Below are positions 49,657-60,993 of a stretch of DNA of 64,000 nt, in pieces. The stretch spans positions 1 through 64,000 of the forward strand of contig JBAMDO010000048.1 in the NCBI GenBank assembly GCA_037074765.1, in the 5' to 3' direction. A model generated the notes under the pieces. That model had not been told where the DNA came from, made no database searches, and saw only the letters and a list, made by a program, of their open reading frames with translations. The stretch is from Mansonella perstans. Taxonomy: Eukaryota; Nematoda; Chromadorea; Rhabditida; Onchocercidae. The first letter of the stretch is position 1, and each line of letters begins with the position of its first letter. The translations under genes were made by a program, and so were the position numbers.

Positions 49657-50979
49657 ATGTTTTCGTTGATATGCAGCTTACGCCAAATAACTTTGGCTAA
49701 AGTGATCCCAGGCACTAGGTATTTAATCATTTTTAAAAAACGAGAGGCGGGTATTGAATGGGATGTAATGGAGGAAACAATAGCTATAGAAGATAATCGC
49801 TAGTGCATTTGTAGATATAGTGCTGCAGTGAAAATCGCAGAATCTCCCAGAAAATTTGAGCGTCTTCCAGCAGGATTCGGTAAAACAACACCGTTAAATT
49901 TATTTATCAAGAAGAACTTCAGATCAAGGGAAAACGAGCAGCCTACAGAAGTTTTCATTAACCTTACCAAGCAATGGAAAAATTTGGGCGAAGCTGATAA
50001 AAGAGTTCTTTTTTATTGTTTTTCTTTTTTTCCCAATTCATGGAGCGGGATTTGGCCATTTTTTTATTGCTTCTTAGCAATTTGTGTCCTTAAAGATCTG
50101 TGTGGTTACAATTGTTACAGTGATATTGTTAGGTCAAAGTTAGTAGGAGGTTATTCGTTCTGCTTCTAGATTACATTGTGATATTTATTTCTGGTTTCCT
50201 ACGTAGTCTACTACAACATTTGTGCTTAAGAACCATTTTTACTTGGAAATTACACGATACCCAATTTAAAATTAGTCATGTACAGCATCTTCTGGACTAG
50301 GAAGTGATGGTGGTATATATTTTATTGATAAGCAATAATTAAATTTATGGGTTATAGAAATATGTTGATGAAGCGTTGCGAATAAACGAAGAAAAAAGAC
50401 TGAAATTCGAATCAATGAGTGAGACTGAGAAAGAGGAACTCCGTAGACAGGCTAAGAATTTGAAAGAGGCTCGTTTAAAACGGAAAATACGTTTGGAAAG
50501 GAGGAAGGTGCGTCCACTCATATTTTTTCGAATATACAGGGAGGCAGGTATTGGACTTTCGTTTGTTTCTCGTGGAAAAAAGATGGTATCTAAGTTAGAT
50601 CAGAACAGAGCTGGATTTTGGCAGTTGTGATATTATTTAATTGTAGAAGCGGGAAAGTGACGGTCATCGATCACTGTCAGGCTGGATGCTTTTTGTGAAA
50701 GAGAAAGCTGTGAAGGGGGCTGCTGATATTGATAAAAAGCAACAGGATATCATCAGGGAACTGGCAGCTATCTGGAAGTCACTTCCCAAGTCTGATAAAG
50801 ATGTAAAATTTTTGAAGTTTTTCTTCCTTATCATTGCATTCAAGACATACTTGTGAATATTCCAAAAATCTAGTGCTTATTGGACAACTAGTGCTAGTTG
50901 ATGATTAAGTTTAAAATCAGCGTGGACTATTTTTCAGGCATACACTGAACGAGCCAGACTTCTTTCGAAAAGTGAATAA
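49657..50979 (+). CDS. hmg-5: Mitochondrial HMG-box protein, TFAM-like (199 aa)
   Basis: Exons, all in phase: 49657-49718, 49815-50004, 50358-50507, 50647-50802, 50938-50979 (600 nt). The N-terminus (MFSLICSLRQITLAKVIPGT, then Arg and Lys with no acids) fits a mitochondrial presequence. Two HMG boxes follow: box A with TTPLNLFIKKNFRSRE and FINLTKQWKNLGEADKRKYV, a basic helical linker (LKEARLKRKIRLERRK), then box B with LSGWMLFVKEKAV and LAAIWKSLPKSDKDAYTERA. Presequence plus two boxes and small size is the TFAM plan (mtDNA packaging and transcription). The symbol follows C. elegans HMG-5, which binds mtDNA; orthology is inferred. Two other ATGs upstream in the same open stretch would spoil the presequence, so I chose 49657. 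Confidence 0.8.
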
Positions 50980-52398
50980 ACCGTAATTGAAATAGGTGAG
51001 ATTTCTCTCCATCGTTATCTCGACGGATTGTATAGTCCATATTCCTTCCAATATACTTCTATTTAATGTTATATCTGTGACCCGCAGGAAGCAGAATTTA
51101 AAACATTCCAGTTTCACACGCATTTTTTTACATAACCCTTTCCAATAGACTGAAATAATGTAACTTACTGAATTCAGACGTTTCATTTCAAAAAAACTTT
51201 ATGTTTATTTACCATAAAGTTTCCGAGGACTTTACATTAATTTTTGTGTGGAAAATTTTCAACTGTGTGATTTTAGGTTTTTATAAAATTGAAATAGACT
51301 TTGTGGACGTTCTTTGTTTCTGCTAAAGTGTGTGGTATTGGAAGCATCCCTAGAATCGCATGTGAAATTATGATGATGGCTGAAATGAACAAAGCAATAT
51401 GATAAAGGAGGGAAGAGAAATAATGTGAATAAACAATCTATGACGATAATGATGCACGTTTTAACTGTTTTAATATCATGGATTAACATTGTTTTTTCTT
51501 ATCTTTCTATGTAAAATCGCATGCAAGCTGTCTTGTTACTGGTATACTTCTGTACTGGTACTACCAACTTTCAATGTCCGTTAGTGCTACAAATACAGTC
51601 GGTCGTATGCAGTCCACGGCTCTATTATACATTCAAAGTCGTTTTTTTTTTTTTTATCATAGAAGATAAATGTCTAGAATGTAAGGAGCTTATGAATTAA
51701 ATGATAACGTTTGTGTGGGTTTGCATGCCTTACTCTGTATTATACGACTTTGAAATGTTTTTGCAGATTTGTTTTGAAGCCAGTTGGAGTAATTGTATTT
51801 TGGAGACATTTCTTTATACTTACATCGGCAAATCTGCATGCAAACTGACTGTGCAGTTATCTATCTCTGTCTTACTGGAACCAGCGTGTATACGTTACGC
51901 GCTTTCGAAAACTGATTAGTTAACTTCATGGTGTCGGACTAATGAACTGCGTTGCCGTTATTTCTTGTGTTATCATTCTTTAGCTACAGTATGTTAATGT
52001 ATAAACAAATTATCCATCATTTATTCATAATTATATTGCAGTGTACTTGTCTATTTTGTATTCAACGATTTCGGAAAGACTTGAAGATTTTTTGATCAAT
52101 TGTTTGCCGTATTCTTCGGTGGTTAATTTCACTTAAATCTTTCATTTGTATGAAATTACTTTTTCCTTATATAATTTTAAAATCTTCAGCTTGGATCTAT
52201 ACTCGTTTGTTGATTTTCTCATAGTAATTTTTCAAGGTGATCTAATTAGGGTTGCAGTTATATCTGCAATTCCGGTCTATACTCATTTATTAATTTTCTT
52301 AAAGTATTCAATAGCTGCTTATAAATTTTGTACTGCAGGGAAAACCTAATTTTTTAATTATCTTTCGAGGTGTTCTAACTAGGATCGTTATTCATGAA
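50980..52398. other. Intergenic region between the HMG-box and FKBP genes
   Basis: 1.4 kb with no supported gene, AT-rich. An AATAAA overlapping the HMG-box stop codon (50975-50980) is the only poly(A)-type signal near that end. Confidence 0.55.
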
Positions 52399-53789
52399 AT
52401 GTTGAAATGCAGCGTCGTTCCATTGCTTCTGGGTTTGGTCGTGGTTTCATGCGACGACAGGGAATTGGCTCGTTTGCAAATAGGAGTTAAGAAGCGTATC
52501 GACAACTGTGAGATGAGGTCAAGAAAAGGGGACACTTTGAACGTGCACTACGTGGTTTGTTTTTGTGGGACGGGGTTTCTTGCTTAGTGAGACTTAGTGA
52601 GATTTCTGTAGCGAACTATTCAAAATTTTAGGGGATGTTAGAGGATGGTACCGAGTTCGATAATAGCCGTTCTCGCAATAAGCCATTCATATTCACTCTC
52701 GGTATGGGACAAGTCATTAAGGTGAGTATTTTATGTTCATGCTTTAATCATGAGTTGTCCCATTGCCTCACCGGCAACAACAAACAGTTAAAAATAACAC
52801 TCCATTCACATTAGATCATCTCTATGTATATTAGTGTAACTAATGATTCTTATTCCTTTCTTGATCAGAAACTACTTTTGTATTCATATCAAGAGCTAAA
52901 GTGAAAAACATTGCTAATTTGTAAATAAACTTCGGTCAAAACTTGTAACATAATAGTTAAACTTGGGGTAATTTTATAATGAAATAAAAGGAAATATTTT
53001 TACATTTTTATCGTGCATTCCTTTCCACTCCGCTGCACTCGCAGAGCACCAGTTGGGAACCATTATGGTACATAAAGATTTTCCAACGTATCTTTCTTGT
53101 ATTGTCAAATTATGTCTCGCAAAAAATTTGTTGTTTCGTATGTTAGCATTGAACATTCGTACTGATGACAGCATGTTATAATAGTATCGACTTTTGCACT
53201 ACTACGTTACATTTTCTCTTCATTTGCTTCGATGTAATAAAAAAGTATCAATTGAAAATAAAAGAAGAGACTATTTATATCCGAAGCGTGACTAATAAGT
53301 CTATTGAACACAATTATATCAGAGTGAAAATTTGAGTAATAGATGCGAGATACTGGAGATCTCTGAGTGTTGACTAAAAACCTGAGAATCCGGAATTCGC
53401 TTTTTGAATTCATAAATCTCATGACATTTTTCATAGAGTTTGAAATATAGTGGTAAAATTATCTCATTTGAAAAAAATTAAGGGATGGGACCAAGGACTA
53501 CTGAACATGTGCGAGGGTGAACAACGCCGCCTTGCAATTCCACCTGATCTAGCGTACGGCAGTTCCGGTTCTTCCTCAAAAATTCCACGTAAGTATACTT
53601 ATTCGGCATACGATGATGTAAGTTTAGGATTCGTAATGTGTATTTTAATTCACCGGTTGTCAGTTCTATAGATTATGCTGGCAGTAAGCAGTGTGCTGCT
53701 ATTTGTTTAAAGTTTTATTTATTACAGCCAATGCCAGTTTGAAATTCGATATTGAGTTGATCAAGATTGAACGCGAAGAAGATTTATAG
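52399..53789 (+). CDS. FKBP-type peptidyl-prolyl isomerase, secretory pathway (137 aa)
   Basis: Exons: 52399-52554, 52632-52721, 53483-53588, 53728-53789 (414 nt). A signal peptide ([18 protein letters not shown]) precedes one FKBP domain (residues about 40-133) with the family's pocket residues: [15 protein letters not shown] (Tyr, Phe, Asp), [12 protein letters not shown] (Phe, Val, Ile), [20 protein letters not shown] (Trp), DLAYGSSG (Tyr) and [12 protein letters not shown] (Phe). FKBPs catalyse cis-trans isomerisation of prolyl bonds and bind FK506. Domain plus leader resembles FKBP2 (FKBP13) of the ER. The C-terminus EEDL only loosely resembles a KDEL-type retrieval signal, so ER retention is uncertain. 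The third exon's acceptor (AAAAAAATTAAG) is weak, though its protein match is strong. The gene ends 196 bp from the convergent seld-1. Confidence 0.92.
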
Positions 53790-53829
53790 AACTTTTTTTT
53801 GTCTAGATAGGTAGTTTTTCATTTTTCGT

Positions 53830-53835
53830 AATAAA
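53830..53835 (+). terminator. Poly(A) signal of the FKBP gene
   Basis: AATAAA 41 bases past the FKBP stop codon, in the short gap before the convergent seld-1 gene. Confidence 0.65.
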
Positions 53836-53984
53836 ATATTATACATATAAAGTGAAATTTCATTACTTCAGTGTTAATTGAAAATAGGTGACGGACCAAC
53901 ACAACACACAAACAAATTTATGTGATGAATAAGTTACATTTAAAAGGACAGGTAAAATATATATCGAATGTAAACAAGAAGTGC

Positions 53985-56512
53985 TTAAACAAGATGTATT
54001 CTTGAAGCTGCAGAGACGATTTTTACGTCTTCAGCAATAACAGCACTGCGTGCACCACTGACGACGTCGCCCACAAGCCATACTGGGAATCCATCAAGCT
54101 GTTCCAGTTCGATGCGCAAGTGTTCCGCCTGAATGCCGGTATACTTAGTAATGCTTCAGAACAAATGCATCAAAGAAATAATCTTTTTATTTTCACAGCA
54201 ATTAAGAGGCCCCCTGATGTCTTCAGAACAAATGCATCAAAGAAATAACCTTTTCCTTTTCAACAGCAATTAAGAGGCCCCCTGATGTCTCTGCAGACGT
54301 TCCGCTAAATAGATTGAAACCATTGCCCATTGCTTCTGAGATTTCAGCCATGTAATCAATTATAGGCAGGGTATGAATAACAAACTGCACTTCCGCTTTC
54401 TGTGCTTTCGCCAAATTGTCAGCATGTCCTGAAAAGGAGACGAATTTCTCACTGCTTGTGAACTTCAGAACTTTGATCTCGGTTATATTTAGCCCGTTAA
54501 AAATCACAACAATGAATAAGAAATCATAATAAAACAAACCAAGAATACCAAAACCAGTTACATCCGTTGAAGCATGGGTGCCATATTTTAAAGTCATGCG
54601 TGCGGCGTTTTTGTTTAGTCGACACATTTGTTCAACGACTTGCTGATATGCGCGCACAATTCTCGCTTCATCTAATTTCAATTCTTCCACACGTGAATTT
54701 CCTCTCTTCAGCCATTCATATGAATTAACTGCCACCTGGCCACCAAGTGGCTGAAAACTTATACTGGTAAATAGATAATGCATATCTTTTTTATATTATT
54801 TAGTTTACTTTCTTCCTCAGGCCTAATACCCTACATATCCGTCACAAGCAAGTTTCGTACATTGTTGTTCAAGTCTCCTCCTACTTGACAAGGGAACAAG
54901 AATCACTATGACCCATCAAATACAATATTTTTACAATGATATTTCTGGAACTAGCATGTGAAACTTTAGCAGTTATTACAGTCAGCACTTGATCGAAACT
55001 GAGAAATACAGTCGTTTGTTACAGTGATAGCAATATGGGAAGAAAATATATCAAACGCGTGCTTGGTTATGAGATTATGGACGAAACTTACATCGTGGAA
55101 GTAGCCACTGAAGGGATGGTAAGATTTACAATTCGACTAATTATTCGAAAAACCTCAAATAGTACAGTTAGCCAGCCGTATATAACACACTACTTTAAAA
55201 ATGCTCATCCTTGACATGAAAATAAAAATGGAAGTGAACAATGAGATTACTTTGGTAAGCAAGAGGACATCACCAGGGCGTGCTCCATCAACCGTAGCCA
55301 TTTCATCAGTGCTGCACACACTTGTAGCTACTCCACCTAGCAACAACCACGGACAGCGCACCGTCTGACCACCTCTGATGGCAGTCCCAGCTTCTTCTGC
55401 AGTATCCTAGAAACTTAACGAAAATATAGCATTGCTTTGTAATTTTATATTCCTTACCTTAGCATCCAAAAAGGTCTATTACGATAAATCCAAGGTTGAA
55501 GTTCAGCATTATAATCGAAAAACACCTTGAAACCATCGAAAAAATTGTTTACAACAACGTTCCGCACTTTGTCACTGATATCCCCAGGTATGCCAAGCAA
55601 AATCAACATATTGTCGCAGTTAATCACACCCATTGCATACAGATCGCTCAAAACATTTGCACAAGTGATTCTACCCTACAACAAGTTTCTATGCTAGTGA
55701 AAAAATATAAAAAAATAAAAATTTAGAAGAAAAATGAAAACTGAAAAACACGCGCCATCAAATAAGGATCATCAACAAGAGGGTAGAAAAAATCTGTCGT
55801 TTGGACGAGAAACAAGCCTTGGTGTCGCAAAGGAACCACACAACTATCCAATCCGATACCTGCAAATAATATCAAATTTAGACGAAATGGTACAGTATAG
55901 GCAGACATGAATAATAAAACTACAACAATGGTACAGCAGGGACTGACATGAATATTAAAACTAATCTTTCTCATCGCCTTTGTCATCTGTTTTCAAATCT
56001 TTCAAAAGTTCCAACAAAATCTGGAAAAAATATCGGTTTGTCAAGAAAAATGAGAGAGGAGAAGTTTGCAGAAATAAGCTCTTTTTATCTTGGTGACTAG
56101 TTTAGGAAGTTAGAAACAAACATCATTGGTAACTTCGATTCGAAGTTCGAAATATTTCTGTTGCGAATGTAATCCCAAGAATTTCACCCATTTTAATAAC
56201 GTGAAAGTTTTCATGGTTATTGAAAAATACCGTACAAAATGTTTCAAAGCAGATAAATCTCTGGTGTCATGTCTCACGCACAGAAAGCCGAATGATATTT
56301 CTATCTGTTACTGGGTTGCATCTTCCCAAATAAAGCATATAATGACCGAATGTAGCTTATAGCAGAACAAGGAATGGTAGTGAACCTACCGCTCTCGGAA
56401 CCTTACATCCACAACCTTTCATTTGTGAGAGCTTCGTTAGCAAAAAGTCAGTAGGTAAGCCATAGTTAACTGGATTAAAGCCAGTCTTGATACGATTTAC
56501 TATACTTTCCAT
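53985..56512 (-). CDS. seld-1: Selenophosphate synthetase, Cys form (376 aa)
   Basis: Makes selenophosphate, the Se donor for selenocysteine, from selenide and ATP. Exons: 56512-56390, 56020-55978, 55859-55750, 55675-55526, 55406-55251, 54750-54540, 54428-54250, 54143-53985 (1,131 nt). Catalytic loop [12 protein letters not shown]: the first Cys (TGT) stands where some animals have Sec (TGA); the Lys is conserved. Further family motifs are [121 protein letters not shown] and the C-terminal [15 protein letters not shown]. The small second exon closes in phase only if its donor is GC (AAAG/GCGATG), so that junction is uncertain. A TTTTCAG acceptor sits one base before the ATG, a likely spliced-leader site. 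Length is close to the animal family (about 390). Confidence 0.92.
54154..54288 (-). repeat. 67/68-bp tandem duplication across the exon 7 donor of seld-1
   Basis: Copies 54154-54220 and 54221-54288 align end to end (cttcagaacaaatgcatcaa ... aagaggccccctgatgt). On the minus strand the copy nearer the 5' end codes for the end of the exon ([12 protein letters not shown]) and carries the donor AAAG/GTTATT. In the downstream copy, now inside the intron, the donor reads GATTATT and one base is missing. Confidence 0.9.
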
Positions 56513-57507
56513 TCTGAAAATGTAAATCGTACTCAAACAAAACAAAATTAATAAGTTTGAAATTAAAGCTGAATTTCTTCAAACCGATGATGATATCGAG
56601 AACTGAATGATAACATGTATATCACATTTAATTTCGCATACTTTTCGTAAATTTTTCACATTAGGAGTGGAGAATTAATATCATGTGTATTTTCTATTTG
56701 ATAATTTTGGTTTTTATTTGATAAACTTCGTTTCGATTGTCAGTTCAACCAACTTGTTGACAATTTTGAAATAATTACCTTCTGACTTATGAGTTTAAAG
56801 TTCACAATGTACGGTAAATTAGGCAACAAAATGCCTCCATTCATTTATGAATGTATTGTAAACAGTCTGCGCAATTATTTTATTACAGATGACAATTGGA
56901 AATCAAATTTATGAAAAGCATGGCTACAAAAAAAAAAAAAAAAAAAAACACATGATATGCAAAATTTATGAGCTTATTGCAGCTACATTTATAAGGGTAT
57001 GCTGCAATGTATGTATGCTTCTAATATTTTATACACATAAAAAACAGTAATTTATGACAATATTTGGTTGATATATGGCGTTAAATTAAACTATGATTTA
57101 CTGATGCAAAAATCTCTCGGGAAACAACATTTTTTTGGGAGATCGAGTCGTACAGCTTATTACCAATACTTAATGGATCATACAAAATAAAAGTAGTTCT
57201 GCGTAATGTCCACAGAAAAAAATTGTAATTTCTGATCACAATTTACAAATTTGAAGTTGCTTACTAACAACCCTGATCTTAACTTCTATCAATGGTTTTG
57301 ATAGATCTCCTTCATTTTGTCGACATAAAAAGTGAACCTCGCAATTTTCTGGCATACATTAGAATATTATGGATAGTGAACACCAATCATACCTTATAAA
57401 ATGCTAAATGACAAATCTAATAAGACACGTCTTTATTTATAATAGTAAGTAAAAAGTTTAACGGCTTCGACAAATAGGTCATGTGAAACAAAAAAAGTAT
57501 AAAAAGT

Positions 57508-57543
57508 CTGGGTAGTGAACCAATTCTGGGTAGTGAACCAATC
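57508..57543. repeat. 18-bp tandem duplication
   Basis: ctgggtagtgaaccaatt (57508-57525) is followed directly by ctgggtagtgaaccaatc (57526-57543), one difference. Confidence 0.9.
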
Positions 57544-57607
57544 ACAATCATACCAGAACTGCACATGAAACTTGTTTTCAGTTCATCCCAGAAAAAAATC
57601 GGTAAGT

Positions 57608-57772
57608 ATGAGTGGAAGAGGAGAAATAGACGAAAAAGTGATCCTTTCCGCAGATGGTTCATCCATAAAATTTCTCCTTGATATTGTTATGAAAATTTAT
57701 TTTGTATCACTTCAGTTAGATGTTACAAAACTGATTCTTCTAGTTCTTATAGCAATATTCATTCATAAATGA
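57608..57772 (+). CDS. Small open frame, possible single-pass membrane peptide (54 aa)
   Basis: MSGRGEIDEKVILSADGSSI is followed by two hydrophobic segments, the second LILLVLIAIFIHK at the very C-terminus, as in tail-anchored proteins. No family is recognised. The ATG sits in GGTAAGTATG, a good donor sequence, which argues against it. A possible acceptor (TTTTGTATCACTTCAG) lies in the middle, so the frame may be chance or part of a spliced gene. It faces the 3' end of mdf-2 on the other strand, 29 bases away. Confidence 0.25.
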   Translation: MSGRGEIDEKVILSADGSSIKFLLDIVMKIYFVSLQLDVTKLILLVLIAIFIHK

Positions 57773-57801
57773 AAGACAAAATGTAGTGCAAAATAATTAC
57801 A

Positions 57802-60002
57802 TCACAAGCAAGGTTTATAAGACACTTGCGTATGCACTGAATGTACAGACGTTGAAAAAGAACGAAGCTGTACTTGCTCGGCATCATTAATTATACATGC
57901 ACTACTTTCTGTCCAGTCCTCCGGTGTATCAGTCTCCTTACCAGTATAAATAAGCACGTCAAACGAACACGGTGCCTCAAGTAATGGTAGGAATGTTACC
58001 GAGGCTGTTATTTGCCTAGAAATGTAACTGAATATATCAGGAACAAATTTTTGGAAATTTTATGAAAATCACAGATGAAATTCTTTTTTGAAATGAGGAA
58101 ATAAGACCTAACTTTATTATTACCTGATCACATCAGCTATTTCTTGTCGGATTTTCTTTTCATCCTTTCGTCTGGTGGAATTTTCACTGAAAAAGGGACT
58201 TTGCAGGTCCATCTTCTCTGCTTTTCCTTTAGTAACAAACCATTTCTGGATTAATCTATTCCCTTTTTAACATTAAATCCTCTTTTTTCTGACATCTCCT
58301 TCCAGCAAAGAAACGCAATAAATAATATCAAAATACCCGTCCTGCTGAATAGCTGCATCTGTTTCAATGTCAAACTGCCATCGTTCTAGTACGTCTTTCG
58401 TCTGTATATTTGAGATCACAACAACCAGTTTTCTTAACTGCTTGTTTTCCAACCAATCTGAAAAAAAGGAGATTAGTAGAATTACGGTGAATTTAACATT
58501 TAATCCTATTAATGACAAATGCAGTCTTCACACTCCCCAATCGTGATGTTCAATAATGGATCCACTGCCTATGATCTATTTTATTAAAATTAGAACTTCA
58601 ACACCTTATTCCTTTCAATCAGCTAATTTGATCTCGAGAATCACTTATTGAAAATGAAGACTGAAGCATTTCTTATCCGCTGCAGTTTACGACAGTTCAT
58701 TCTCATCAGCAATCCTAACGACTATATAAGGTATTCAAAAGTATATCAATAAATATCCCTTATTCACTAAAACGAAAATTCAGTGAAACTAAATAATATC
58801 CCGCTCCCCATGCACCACAAGCTGCATATAAGGCCGTTAATATCTGGCAGTATTTTAAAATATAGTAGGCATCACTGATCAGGAAATGGACAATTAAATA
58901 AATAAATGCTGTTCATTCGGTAACTGTCCCAGAAAGAGGAAGTGAATTTTCTTTTTTTTAATTTATAAAAAAGTAGAAACCTGATGTGATATGGATGCAG
59001 AAATCAAAAACCTAATCGAAGTTAACGAACTTTGGTAAAGGAAACAGCAAAGAAAGGAATGAATTCGTCATAAAGAAAGTAGAAATATTTGAGCTAAAAG
59101 CAAAACCTTAATATAATCCATTAATTTCCCTTTTTTTTAAAAAAAAAAAAGTTGCAGAGAATCAGCTGACATATATGAAGGAGAATGGAAGTACAACTTA
59201 CATGATTTACAACAATTCCTGAAAGTTCCTGTCAAAACATGGAAACAAAATAAGAGAAAAAAAACGTACATTTCACTTGTTCAAGAAGTGGTGCCAAATA
59301 TTGTTGCAGTGCCGGATTATTAGTAACAAGCATGGTGAGTCCATACTTTTTTTCCCGCTTGAAAGAATCTGCCGGATATAAACCTCGCAGATAAAGGATA
59401 CTATTTAGACCAAAATCTATAAAATCATTTTATTTAAATAAAAATCAAAAGTAAATGACTTGGTAATAGTGGTAAATTAAGGCTTTAATGACAATGATTT
59501 TAAATAAAATTTTGCTATCATAAGCTGCTTTATCACGAAATATATTGAAAGAGGGATGTGAAAGGTAAGAGAAAGGTGAAAAATAAGAGAGGTAAGAGAT
59601 CTAAATGAATTTTTGATTTCAATGATAAAGAAGCCAGGAAGAGTGGAATATTTAAATCATATATGATTTTAATCGATCCAAGCAAATTTTTATTAATATA
59701 AAAATTATGGTTCTGAAAATTTCGGCAAAATTCAACAAATAAGGTACACGCTTAGTCTTGAATTTTATCTATCCATCGTTTCTTAAATTGCTTAAAATTC
59801 CATTCAGCTAAAGTAATGTTGTAGCTGTTATATTATCAAAATAAGAGGAAGAAGGATGTTTCATTGGAAGGTCATTGGAAGGTCAGTAAATTTTAAGATG
59901 GCAAAGATGCAAAAACATAATAAGCTTACGAAAAAATTCCTGAACAAGTTGTGCTGATCCTTTAAGACAAATAACATCAAGAGTTTTAACATTAGTAGCC
60001 AT
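57802..60002 (-). CDS. mdf-2: MAD2 spindle assembly checkpoint protein (205 aa)
   Basis: HORMA-domain protein that, at unattached kinetochores, binds MAD1 and CDC20 and blocks the anaphase-promoting complex. Exons, all in phase: 60002-59930, 59416-59270, 58457-58337, 58186-58124, 58015-57802 (618 nt). 205 residues is exactly the human MAD2 length. Family motifs in order: SAQLVQEFFHFGLNSILYLR, GLYPADSFKREKKYGLTMLV, YLAPLLEQVKYWL, KLVVVISNIQTKDVLERWQF, DIETDAA, RQEIADVIRQITASVTFLPL, CSFDVLIYTGKETDTPEDWT and the C-terminal safety belt VQLRSFSTSVHSVHTQVSYK. C. elegans calls this gene mdf-2. The start is the only ATG in the first exon. The last residues (PCL) replace the usual KIP-type end. Confidence 0.97.
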
Positions 60003-60993
60003 TGTTTCGTCTTTTAAAACTGAAATATTTGATAAAATGTGCTATTTCATCAAAAAATATGAAAACATTTTAAAAAGTAGGTAGTTTTAACGTAAGCAAA
60101 ACGTGAGCAAGCACAGAGCAATCGAACCACGCAACGCAATCAACGATCGTAGCGAACAACGTCCAACCGTTGGTATAACAATGATGTTTAAAGGGCTGAA
60201 ACTTCGTTCAAATAGACATGGCTAAGGAGGGAGGATAAGAGCTTTGCTTGGATGTCTAGGCTCATTTTTATGAGAAAGATGATGATAGGATGGTTGGTTT
60301 GCTTAGAAGTATATGAAATATGATTTCCATAAAATCACTTCGGTTTCATGCATATTTTCATTTGCGCTGATAGTTGATAGGCTAACAGTTGCATGCAAAA
60401 TAGTATAATAAGATGTTTAATTTTGTTGCAAGTACTTGGCCTATTATTTCTATGGAAAATGAAAATAATGTGATTCTTCGAGACTAGATAATAGATGATT
60501 AGATTAATTATTAATTTGTAATAATTCTTTGTCACGTATCAACTAGAACTAATTACTGCTACTAGCGGGGCGAAATTTCTCAAAAACGATTCTCGTAATA
60601 GCTCCATTTCTCCTTCTCATTGATTCCGTGATTCCAAGACTTTTGAAGCTTATACTATTATTTTCAGTAAGAAACTTGTACAGAAATGTGAATTTGTCTT
60701 CAAAATTCAATGCGAAAGAAAGAATGATGATAGATTGCTTCGTTGTCAAATATCTGTTTATCTGACGTGCTTTTTACGTTTCTACTAGCTGATGAGCTTT
60801 TTTACCGTAGAATTCCATTTTCTGAGAATGATTTCATCGTTTCGGCAAGAAAAGAATTGATTCACTCATCTTCCTATAGGAAAAAATTGGGAGAGAAGTA
60901 TGTGCATTTCAGAATGTTGTAATGCGTATATACAGTGTTCCTGATACTCTATTCGTATTAATAAATAGTAAAAAGTAGCTAATTTTTCAGCTC
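60003..60993. other. Divergent intergenic region between mdf-2 and cox-10
   Basis: About 1 kb with no supported gene. mdf-2 and cox-10 are transcribed away from each other, so both promoters should lie here. No TATA-like or known motif could be assigned. A TTTTTCAG acceptor at 60983-60990, three bases before the cox-10 ATG, is a likely spliced-leader site. Confidence 0.6.

Larger units (their letters stand above)
56513..57801. other. Region between seld-1 and mdf-2
   Basis: 1.3 kb, AT-rich, with no strongly supported gene. It contains a 23-base poly(A) run near 56,929-56,949, an 18-bp tandem duplication at 57,508 and one small membrane-protein-like open frame at 57,608-57,772. The mdf-2 3' untranslated region must also lie here. 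Confidence 0.5.
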
